From Hyphomicrobiales bacterium (GTDB taxonomy: Bacteria; Pseudomonadota; Alphaproteobacteria; Rhizobiales; JAJFHC01): a stretch of DNA of 20,388 nucleotides. The stretch lies in the NCBI GenBank assembly GCA_021775835.1, contig JAJFHC010000039.1, forward strand, positions 1-20,388, in the 5' to 3' direction. Positions 7,207-13,869 of this stretch are shown here, in pieces (within the stretch, counting starts at the first letter, position 1; each line of letters starts with the position of its first letter). The position numbers and the translations under genes were made by a program. The notes beneath the pieces were generated by a model. It was given only the letters and a program-made list of their open reading frames with translations, was not told where the DNA came from and did no database searches.

Positions 7207-7325
7207 TGATTCGCCAACATCAGAAAAAAATCGAGTGTTGAGAAACCGTTAACATGGTTAATGCACGCCATCTCCAGCCCGTGACAGCAAAAATCATGTT
7301 TTCCGTGTCATGAAAGGCACAATCA

Positions 7326-7343
7326 CGCACAAAATCGTGTGCG
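7326..7343. repeat. Short inverted repeat upstream of the secretion locus
   Basis: CGCACA (7326-7331) and TGTGCG (7338-7343) form perfect 6-base arms around a 6-base spacer. It sits 17 bases upstream of the candidate -35 box of the TolC-like gene, a usual position for an activator site. No binding protein can be named from the sequence. Confidence 0.3.
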
Positions 7344-7359
7344 CAATCGCGCCACATGT

Positions 7360-7388
7360 TTGACAAACAATGGCCATAGATGGATAGT
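7360..7388 (+). promoter_or_regulatory. Candidate sigma-70 type promoter of the type I secretion genes
   Basis: A perfect TTGACA (7360-7365) is followed after exactly 17 bases by GATAGT (7383-7388), which matches 4 of 6 positions of TATAAT. Transcription would start near 7395 and give a leader of about 55 bases before the ATG at 7451. Read by eye; start site not proven. Confidence 0.45.
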
Positions 7389-7450
7389 GCAACGTCTTAA
7401 GAAGAATAAGAATATTCAAGACTGCGAGTTCAAACAGGGGTCGAGTGGTA

Positions 7451-8836
7451 ATGAATTGGGGGCCGCGGTGCGTTGCACTGCTCATCGTTCCTTTCAGTAT
7501 GTCGGTTAGTTCGGATGTTTCGGCACTTTCATTGCGCGAAGCTGTCCAGCATACCGTGCATACCAACCCATCTATAGCATCGGCTCAGGCAGACCGCCTG
7601 GCGACGGGATTCGAATTGCGTCAGGCGCAAGGACGTTTGCTGCCGCAGATCGATCTTTCAGCGGATGTTGGGTATCAGAAAATTGACCGGCCAAACGGTT
7701 TGGGCGCCGATGTCAACGACCGATGGTTTGCCCGTGAGCAAGGTACCATCAATGTCCGTCAAGTTCTGTTCGACGGCTGGGATCGCGCCAACGACATTTA
7801 TAAAAACGCAGCACGTCTGGACGCCTCCGCATGGCGGCTTCTCGAGCGATCCCAGGCTTTGGGTTTGAACGCTGTAGAAACCTATATCGACGTGCGCCGG
7901 TACACCCGTCTGGTTGAAATTGCTGTCGACAATGTCCGACGTCATAAATCGATCCTGCGAGTTGTCGCCGAGCGACGCGACGGCGGCAAGTCTTCAGATG
8001 GTGAAGTGAACCAGGCAAGACAGCGGGTTGCCGCCACGGAAGCGGCGGTTGCGGAAATCAAGCAGGCCCTGCTTGAATCCAGAGCCCGGTTCCTGCAGGT
8101 GATCGGCCGCAAGGCCGGGCGCACCCAGGTTGTTCGTTTTCCCAAGCGCCTGCCCAGAACCAAATCCGGTGCGGTCAAGGTAGCCATTACGGACAATCCG
8201 ACAATTCGCGCAGCCGAAGCGGATATCGATGTTGCCCGCTACGAGCGCGATCAGAACAATTCAGCCTATTTCCCTCAAGTATCTCTCGAAGGAACCGGAA
8301 TATTCGGCAATGATGTCAATGCAACCCCTGGCAAGAGCGAAGACCTGTTCGGCCGTGTGGTGGTTTCCTGGAACATCTTCGACGGCCTCATTACAACCAA
8401 CCGGAAGCGCGCACTGACTGCACGGTGGGGTCAGGCGCAAAAGGAACGGGACGCGCGCGTTCGCGAAGTTCGCGAGTCCGTGGAGCGGGCCTGGGCGTCC
8501 TACACTCAGGGCGGCGAGCGGGTAAAGTCGTTCCGCAAGCAGGAAAAACTCAACCGGGATCTCGTCAAGTCCTATCTCGAGGAGTATCAGCTTTCCAAGC
8601 GGACGCTGCTCGATCTCCTGGACTCGGAGAATGCTCTGTTTCAAAGCCGCATCCAGCTTTCCAGTGTGTATGCCGTGCATCTGTTCTCGTCTTATCAGTT
8701 GCTCGCCAGCATGGGTGATTTGCTGGAGCGGCTCGGCGTCGTTCCCCCCGCAGAGGTGGTCGCCGATCATCGTGTCCAAAGCCAGAAGAGCTTCGGCATT
8801 TTCAAAATCGACATAGAGCCGCTGCGAAAACAGTAG
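7451..8836 (+). CDS. TolC family outer membrane channel of type I secretion system
   Basis: A 461-residue outer membrane efflux protein that would form the trimeric channel-tunnel of a type I secretion system. A signal peptide occupies residues 1 to ~25 (VALLIVPFSMSVSSDVSA), followed by LSLREAVQHTVHTNPSIASA, the standard start of the first OEP repeat. The second repeat starts near VKVAITDNPTIRAAEADIDV. Strand segments FPQVSLEGTGIFG and FGRVVVSWNIFDG are typical of the beta-barrel, and the ending YQLLASMGDLLERLGV is characteristic of T1SS TolC proteins. The ATG at 7451 is preferred to a GTG at 7445 because AGGGG at 7436-7440 is 10 bases from the ATG and only 4 from the GTG. It is the first gene of the locus, with the ABC transporter 51 bases downstream. 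Confidence 0.92.
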   Translation: MNWGPRCVALLIVPFSMSVSSDVSALSLREAVQHTVHTNPSIASAQADRLATGFELRQAQGRLLPQIDLSADVGYQKIDRPNGLGADVNDRWFAREQGTINVRQVLFDGWDRANDIYKNAARLDASAWRLLERSQALGLNAVETYIDVRRYTRLVEIAVDNVRRHKSILRVVAERRDGGKSSDGEVNQARQRVAATEAAVAEIKQALLESRARFLQVIGRKAGRTQVVRFPKRLPRTKSGAVKVAITDNPTIRAAEADIDVARYERDQNNSAYFPQVSLEGTGIFGNDVNATPGKSEDLFGRVVVSWNIFDGLITTNRKRALTARWGQAQKERDARVREVRESVERAWASYTQGGERVKSFRKQEKLNRDLVKSYLEEYQLSKRTLLDLLDSENALFQSRIQLSSVYAVHLFSSYQLLASMGDLLERLGVVPPAEVVADHRVQSQKSFGIFKIDIEPLRKQ

Positions 8837-8887
8837 TTCGCGGCGGTATCGTCCCGATGCAACCCTCTACCTTGCCGGAGACGAATT

Positions 8888-11137
8888 ATGAATGTGCTAC
8901 AGGGAATTGATGGAGCGTCGCCGCCGTCGGAGGCCGGGACAGCCACAGGTGATTCAGACCTGGCGGCCGCCCTGGAGGACGCGTCCGGTGTCCGCGACGA
9001 CGCCCTGCTTGCGTGCCTGGGGTACATTGCCCAGAGTTTGGGGAAACCTGTCTCCTATCGTGCCGCTCTTCATGGACTGCCCCTGAACGATGGGCGTCTC
9101 ACGCCCGGTCTGGTCCCGCGTGCCGCCCAAAGGCTCGGGCTGCTGGCCAAACTGGTTCAACGCTCGATTTCAAAAGTCCCTGCTCTCGTCGCGCCCTTTA
9201 TCGTATTATTTGACAGCGGTGACGCCTGTGTCGTCATTCGCCGGACGGCCTTGCGCCGTTTGGTTGTTGTGTTTCCACTGGTATCGGACAAGCCGCGGAC
9301 GATTTCGCAATCCCGCCTGCAAAAAGATGCGTCGGGCTATCTGTTCTATGTGACGGCTGAGGCTACAGAAGAGGACGCCAAGTCCGGCAGGAACCAGGCG
9401 AAACCGAAACGCGGACACTGGCTCTGGTCGGCTGTGTCCCATTTCTGGCCATCCTGGATTCAGATCGTTTTTGCCGCCCTGGTGCTGAACTGTCTGGGAC
9501 TGGCGTTTCCCCTGTTCGTGATGAACGTCTATGACCGGGTCATTCCGAACCTTGCGATACCGACCTTGATCGCCCTGGGAACCGGTGTGGTGATTGCCAT
9601 CGGTTTTGACTTCCTTCTGAAGCAGTTGCGCGCCGTAGTGCTTGACCGTACGGGCCGGCGCGTGGACATGAAGGTGGCCTCCGACATCTTCGAGCATGCC
9701 CTGGGCATCTCGATGACCGAGCAGACCGGTTCGGCGGGTGCCATTGCCAACCAGATCAGGGAGTTCGAGTCGGTCCGGGACTTTTTCACGTCATCCGCGA
9801 TCATTGCGGTGACGGATCTCCTCTTCATCGGCATTTTCATAACGGTTCTGTGGCTGATTGCCGGGCCGATCGCCCTGGTCCCGTTGCTTGCCGTGCCCAT
9901 CGTACTCCTGGTCACGCTGCTGGTTCAGGTGCCGCTGTCGAAATCTGTTCGCGATACTCAGATGCAGGCGTCGCGCCGCCATTCAATTCTGGTCGAATCC
10001 CTGATCGGCGTTGAAACCATCAAGACGGTATCCGCGGAAGGCGTGATGCAACGCCGCTGGGAAAATGCCGTCGCGGCCACCGCCCGGGCCAACACGACCA
10101 TGAAGTTCTGGTCGTCAATGGCGATATATTTCACGGCCACGGTCCAGCAGAGTGTCGGCGTCGTCATTATCTTCTGGGGCGTGTTTCTGGTGGCCGACGG
10201 GGCATTGACGGTCGGCGGACTGATCGCTGCAAACATCCTTTCGGGCCGGGTGCTGGCGCCGCTCGGCAACATTGCCCAGACCTTTGCCCGGGCGCAGCAG
10301 GCGTTTGTTGCCATGCGCGGCCTGACTCAATTCATGGCGCTGGCGCGCGAACGGCCCGATACGCTGTCGAGCGGGCGGCTGATCAAAGAGGGGACGATCG
10401 AGTTCCGGGACGTGGGCTTTGCCTATCCCGGCGCCGGTTCCGATACGCTCAGTTCACTGAATTTCAAGATCGCCGCCGGCGAGCGGGTCGGGATCATCGG
10501 GCGGGTGGGCTCCGGCAAGACGACTGTAGGCAAACTGATTTGCGGACTTTATCCGGCAAGTTCGGGAACACTGCTGATCGACGGTGTGGATGCCCAACAC
10601 TATGAGACTGCAGACCTGCGCGCCGAAGTCGGCTTCGTTTCCCAGGATCCGGAACTTTTCGCGGGAACCATTCGCGACAACATTGTGCTCGGCAAACCGA
10701 CCGCGCGCGAGGACGAGATTGCCGAAGTGGTGGAGTTGTCTGGCGTCGACGGATTCACAGCAACACACCCCAACGGCCTTTCATTGACGATCGGAGAACG
10801 CGGCCAGGGACTGTCAGGCGGACAGAAGCAAGCTGTGGCCCTGGCGCGCATGTTGTTACGCCGGCCCAAGGTCCTGTTTCTCGACGAACCCTCAAGTGCC
10901 ATGGACACGGCGACGGAAACCACACTCATCGAAAAACTCAAGAGCCATGTCGACGATGACAGCACCCTCATTGTCTGCACCCATCGCGGTACGTTTCTTG
11001 AAGTCGTCGACCGGCTTCTCGTCATTGAAAACGGGCAGCTCGTGGCCGATGGCCCCAAGGACCGGGTGCTCGAGGCGCTGCGCAGCAAAAGCCTGCGAAC
11101 GCCGCCATCCGGACCACCGGCAGGTGATGGCTCATGA
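8888..11137 (+). CDS. Type I secretion ABC transporter, LssB/LapB-type, with peptidase-dead C39-like domain
   Basis: A 749-residue inner membrane exporter subunit. Residues ~30-155 are a C39-like domain: the start DDALLACLGYIAQSLGKPVS and LPLNDGRLTPGLVPRAA match LapB-type proteins, while the segment where active C39 peptidases carry the catalytic His (GHFVVL) reads APFIVLF. It therefore probably binds substrate rather than cutting it. Residues ~185-450 form the six-helix membrane domain. The ATPase has Walker A GRVGSGKT (538-545), signature LSGGQ (642-646), Walker B VLFLDE (662-667) and H-loop His699. The start has a CCGGAGACG ribosome site. The stop overlaps the next gene by four bases (ATGA). 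It should power export of the giant protein at 13870. LssB/LapB-class exporters typically serve large RTX or cadherin-like adhesins. Confidence 0.93.
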   Translation: MNVLQGIDGASPPSEAGTATGDSDLAAALEDASGVRDDALLACLGYIAQSLGKPVSYRAALHGLPLNDGRLTPGLVPRAAQRLGLLAKLVQRSISKVPALVAPFIVLFDSGDACVVIRRTALRRLVVVFPLVSDKPRTISQSRLQKDASGYLFYVTAEATEEDAKSGRNQAKPKRGHWLWSAVSHFWPSWIQIVFAALVLNCLGLAFPLFVMNVYDRVIPNLAIPTLIALGTGVVIAIGFDFLLKQLRAVVLDRTGRRVDMKVASDIFEHALGISMTEQTGSAGAIANQIREFESVRDFFTSSAIIAVTDLLFIGIFITVLWLIAGPIALVPLLAVPIVLLVTLLVQVPLSKSVRDTQMQASRRHSILVESLIGVETIKTVSAEGVMQRRWENAVAATARANTTMKFWSSMAIYFTATVQQSVGVVIIFWGVFLVADGALTVGGLIAANILSGRVLAPLGNIAQTFARAQQAFVAMRGLTQFMALARERPDTLSSGRLIKEGTIEFRDVGFAYPGAGSDTLSSLNFKIAAGERVGIIGRVGSGKTTVGKLICGLYPASSGTLLIDGVDAQHYETADLRAEVGFVSQDPELFAGTIRDNIVLGKPTAREDEIAEVVELSGVDGFTATHPNGLSLTIGERGQGLSGGQKQAVALARMLLRRPKVLFLDEPSSAMDTATETTLIEKLKSHVDDDSTLIVCTHRGTFLEVVDRLLVIENGQLVADGPKDRVLEALRSKSLRTPPSGPPAGDGS

Positions 11138-12453
11138 TCGGCCACGAAGAATTCGACTTTGCCAATGACGTGAAAGCGGCAATGGAGGAGCGTTCTCCAC
11201 GCACAGCCTGGACCCTGATTTCCGTGATCGCCGCAATCCTGGCCGTCGGCCTGACCTGGGCCTGGATCGCAACGCTTGAAGAAGTCACCTCGGGGTCGGG
11301 TCGGGTCGTGCCGTCCAGCCAACTGCAGATGGTGCAAACTCTGGAAGGTGGCATTGTCCAGGAAATTCTCATCAGGGAAGGCGATTCGGTCGAGAAACAG
11401 CAGGTATTGATGCGCATTGACGATACCGGATTTGCGTCACGGCTGGGCGAGCTGAACCAGCGCCGCCACGCCCTGCGCGCGGAAATGGCGCGGCTCACGG
11501 CGGAGGCGGAAGAGAAAGACACCTATGCGCCCGACCCCGAGCTTGAGAAACTGGTACCCGACACGGTTGCCTCCGAACGCCGTGTTTTTGCAGCGCGGAA
11601 ACGCAAATATGCCGACGACCTGAATATCCTGCGCCAGCAACTGATCCAGAAGGAACAGGAACTGCGGGAGTTGCAGGCGCGCCGTTACAAGCTTGAGCAA
11701 ACGGCAAAGCCATTGATGCGCGAACTCGACCTGACCAAACGCCTGATGGATCGCGGTGTGGTGCCTGAAGTCGATCTGCTCAGGCTTCAGCGCCAGGCGG
11801 CCGAAGTCAATGGCGACCTGGCTATTGTGGTGGCGTCCCTGCCCCGCGCCGAATCCAGCATATTGGAGTCGCGCTCGAGGATGGAAAACCTGACCGCGTC
11901 GTACGGGCTTGAGGCACGCGAACGCATGACCAAGGTACGCGGCGAACTGGCGGTGATCGTGGAATCGCTGAAAGCCGCCCAGGACCGGGTTACCCGCACT
12001 CTGTTAAGGTCGCCGGTGCGCGGCATCGTCAACAAGCTCAACGTCAACACCGTAGGTGCCGTCCTGCGGCCCAGCCAGGACATCATCGAGATCGTGCCGC
12101 TGGACGATACCCTGCTGATCGAAGCGCGGATCCGGCCTCAGGACGTGGCTTTCATCAGTCCCAAACAGAAGGCGAGCATCAAACTGACGGCCTATGATTT
12201 TGCCGTTTTCGGCGGCCTCGACGGTGAAGTGGAGCGGATCAGCGCCGACACCATCACCGATGAACGCGGCGAGACGTTTTACCGGGTGATGTTGCGCACG
12301 GACCGCAACTATCTGCAAAATGGATCGAAGCGGCTTCCGATTATTCCCGGCATGGTGGCTCAGGTCGATGTTCTGACCGGCGAGAAAACCGTGCTTGACT
12401 ACCTTCTCAAACCGATTAACCGGGTCCGGAACGAAGCGCTTCGCGAACGCTGA
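11134..12453 (+). CDS. HlyD family periplasmic adaptor of type I secretion system (LapC-like)
   Basis: A 439-residue membrane fusion protein linking the ABC transporter to the TolC channel. It has a short cytosolic N-tail, one membrane helix at residues ~27-47 (LISVIAAILAVGLTWAWIA), then the first half-lipoyl segment (LQTLEGGIVQEILIREGDSV-like, residues ~68-90). A long coiled-coil hairpin follows (~95-290, with many heptad Leu/Glu/Arg), then the second lipoyl half (RSPVRGIVNKLNVNTVGAV) and a beta-barrel. The C-terminal signature PGMVAQVDVLTGEKTVLDYL is diagnostic of T1SS HlyD proteins. The ATG overlaps the transporter stop by four bases, so translation is coupled. Length is normal. Confidence 0.93.
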   Translation: MIGHEEFDFANDVKAAMEERSPRTAWTLISVIAAILAVGLTWAWIATLEEVTSGSGRVVPSSQLQMVQTLEGGIVQEILIREGDSVEKQQVLMRIDDTGFASRLGELNQRRHALRAEMARLTAEAEEKDTYAPDPELEKLVPDTVASERRVFAARKRKYADDLNILRQQLIQKEQELRELQARRYKLEQTAKPLMRELDLTKRLMDRGVVPEVDLLRLQRQAAEVNGDLAIVVASLPRAESSILESRSRMENLTASYGLEARERMTKVRGELAVIVESLKAAQDRVTRTLLRSPVRGIVNKLNVNTVGAVLRPSQDIIEIVPLDDTLLIEARIRPQDVAFISPKQKASIKLTAYDFAVFGGLDGEVERISADTITDERGETFYRVMLRTDRNYLQNGSKRLPIIPGMVAQVDVLTGEKTVLDYLLKPINRVRNEALRER

Positions 12454-12521
12454 TCAGCGACAGGGAACCACGATCCGGGCCATCCAACACGTTGAGGCCT
12501 CCTAAAGTGCAGGACACCGTA

Positions 12522-13628
12522 ATGACGACAGGCGACGAGACAAAGAGAAATGGAATCGACGGCAGCGAGACCTCCGGCGAGAAACCCGAGCCCGTCTTTT
12601 CGATGGACAGCTCGCGGGGATTTTCCGAGTGGCTGGCGGGACAGAATGCGTCCCTGGCCTTCACCACCTACCAGGTCGGCAAGCTGTTTTTTGTCGGCAC
12701 AGATGGCGATCGTAAACAATGGGTCTTCAACCGGAATGTCGGCCGCTGCCTCGGCATGGCCGTATCGGACAACAGCCTTTGGGTGACCAGCGACATCCAG
12801 GTCAACCGGTTCGAGAATGCGCTGCTGGCGGATCAGAAGACCGCTGAAGGCTATGACGCGGTCTATGTGCCCCAGGCGGCGTTCTATACCGGCGACCTGG
12901 ACATTCATGACTTTGCGATTGCGAGCAATGGTCTGCCGTTGTTTGTGAACACCCTTTTCAACTGTGTCTCCACGGTCAGCCTGACCCACAGTTTTGTACC
13001 GGTCTGGCAGCCCGGCTTCATTTCCAGGATGGCGGCCGAGGACCGTTGCCATCTCAACGGTCTGGCTCTGGTCGATGGCGAACTTGGCTATGTGACGGCG
13101 GTTTCGGACAGCGACACGTTCGACGGCTGGCGCGATCATCGCGATGACGGCGGCATCGTAATGGATGTGCGTACCAACGAGGTCGTGTGCAGGGGGTTGA
13201 GCATGCCCCATTCGCCGCGCTGGCACGATGGCAAACTCTGGTTGCACAATTCAGGCACCGGCGAGTTTGGGACCGTGGATACGGACAAGGGTGTCTTCGA
13301 GCCGGTGTGTTTTTGCCCCGGTTATCTGCGCGGTCTGACATTCGTCGGCGGTTATGCCGTCATGGGACTCTCGAAGCCGCGCGACAACAAGACATTTTCC
13401 GGTCTGGCGCTGGACAAAGCCCTGTCGGAGCGCAAGGTGGAGCCGAGATGCGGGCTTTACGTGGTGGATCTCAAGAGCGGTGATGTCGCGCACTCCCTGA
13501 CGATGGGCGGTATTGTCTCGGAACTCTATGATGTTGCTGTGATTTCCGGCACCCGACAGCCCGTCGCTTTTGGCCCCAACAGCCCCGAACTCAAGACGAC
13601 GATTTCGATAGGAGACGCGCCGGCGTAA
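12522..13628 (+). CDS. TIGR03032 family protein, cytosolic, function unknown
   Basis: A 368-residue protein without signal peptide or membrane segment. I recognise it as the TIGR03032 conserved hypothetical family from NVGRCLGMAVSDNSLWVTSD, CHLNG (residues 176-180), MPHSPRWHDGKLWLHNSGTG (228-247) and GYLRGLTFVGGYAVMGLSKP (267-286). The repeated short strands with G-x-L-W/Y turns suggest a beta-propeller-like fold (inference). Conserved His and Asp residues (DIHD 127-130, HLNG, PHSPRWH) look like a metal or active site. The frame is open from a TTG at 12492, but the ATG at 12522 follows AGGA at 7 bases and begins a typical polar N-tail. It lies between the export machinery and its presumed substrate, so a role in maturing, modifying or holding the giant protein before export is plausible but unproven. 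Confidence 0.82.
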   Translation: MTTGDETKRNGIDGSETSGEKPEPVFSMDSSRGFSEWLAGQNASLAFTTYQVGKLFFVGTDGDRKQWVFNRNVGRCLGMAVSDNSLWVTSDIQVNRFENALLADQKTAEGYDAVYVPQAAFYTGDLDIHDFAIASNGLPLFVNTLFNCVSTVSLTHSFVPVWQPGFISRMAAEDRCHLNGLALVDGELGYVTAVSDSDTFDGWRDHRDDGGIVMDVRTNEVVCRGLSMPHSPRWHDGKLWLHNSGTGEFGTVDTDKGVFEPVCFCPGYLRGLTFVGGYAVMGLSKPRDNKTFSGLALDKALSERKVEPRCGLYVVDLKSGDVAHSLTMGGIVSELYDVAVISGTRQPVAFGPNSPELKTTISIGDAPA

Positions 13629-13655
13629 CATCTGGCGACTGCAGATATCCTCCCG

Positions 13656-13671
13656 GTTCAGCTTGCTGAAC
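13656..13671 (+). terminator. Possible terminator hairpin after the TIGR03032 gene
   Basis: GTTCAGC (13656-13662) and GCTGAAC (13665-13671) are perfect 7-base arms, followed within ten bases by TTTT (13680-13683). It begins 28 bases after the TIGR03032 stop. This could end the secretion operon before the giant gene's own promoter. The T-tract is short and slightly distant. Confidence 0.4.
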
Positions 13672-13673
13672 GC

Positions 13674-13702
13674 GTTAACTTTTCGATCACGAAAACGTTA
13701 AC
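13674..13702. repeat. Imperfect inverted repeat GTTAACTTTTCG / CGAAAA(C)GTTAAC
   Basis: Twelve-base arms (13674-13685 and 13690-13702) pair fully apart from one extra C in the right arm, with a 4-base loop ATCA. It could be a second terminator-like hairpin or an operator; the GTTAAC ends recur elsewhere in both regulatory regions of this locus (7248-7253). It lies about 70 bases upstream of the CRP-like site. Confidence 0.4.
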
Positions 13703-13771
13703 CGTCCGAATTGTGGATAATTTCGGATCGTTAATAAAAACGCGAACAAAATCAACGTCTTCTCTGGACAC

Positions 13772-13787
13772 TGTGATCTAGATCACA
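13772..13787. promoter_or_regulatory. Perfect CRP-consensus binding site upstream of the giant adhesin gene
   Basis: TGTGATCTAGATCACA is a fully symmetric 16-base palindrome identical to the core of the ideal CRP site (TGTGA-N6-TCACA). The GTGA half-site rather than TTGAT argues for a CRP/cAMP-type regulator over FNR. Its centre (between 13779 and 13780) is 41.5 bases upstream of the start point expected from the -10 box at 13809-13814. The match is direct observation; occupancy by a regulator is inferred. Confidence 0.75.
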
Positions 13788-13808
13788 TAGGCTAGAGTGT
13801 TAATTGTG

Positions 13809-13821
13809 TATGATGGTTTCT
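13809..13821 (+). promoter_or_regulatory. Predicted -10 box and start point of the giant adhesin gene
   Basis: TATGAT (13809-13814) matches 5 of 6 positions of the -10 consensus; the start would be near 13821. The -35 position (CATAGG, 13786-13791) has no TTGACA match and abuts the CRP-like palindrome, which is what a class II CRP-dependent promoter looks like. A leader of about 49 bases with GGGGGAA (13858-13864) as ribosome site then leads to the ATG at 13870. Confidence 0.5.
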
Positions 13822-13869
13822 GGAGTCGAATCATAGACAATTTCGGAGGCACTCCTCGGGGGAATCTGG

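Noticed and set aside
7249..7261. Possible CtrA site (TTAA-N7-TTAA)
   Set aside because: The two TTAA boxes are separated by 5 bases, not 7; none of the other TTAA pairs near the adhesin fits either.
13772..13787. FNR/FnrL-type site reading of the palindrome
   Set aside because: FNR sites need TTGAT-N4-ATCAA; here the half-site is GTGAT, the CRP-type base pattern.
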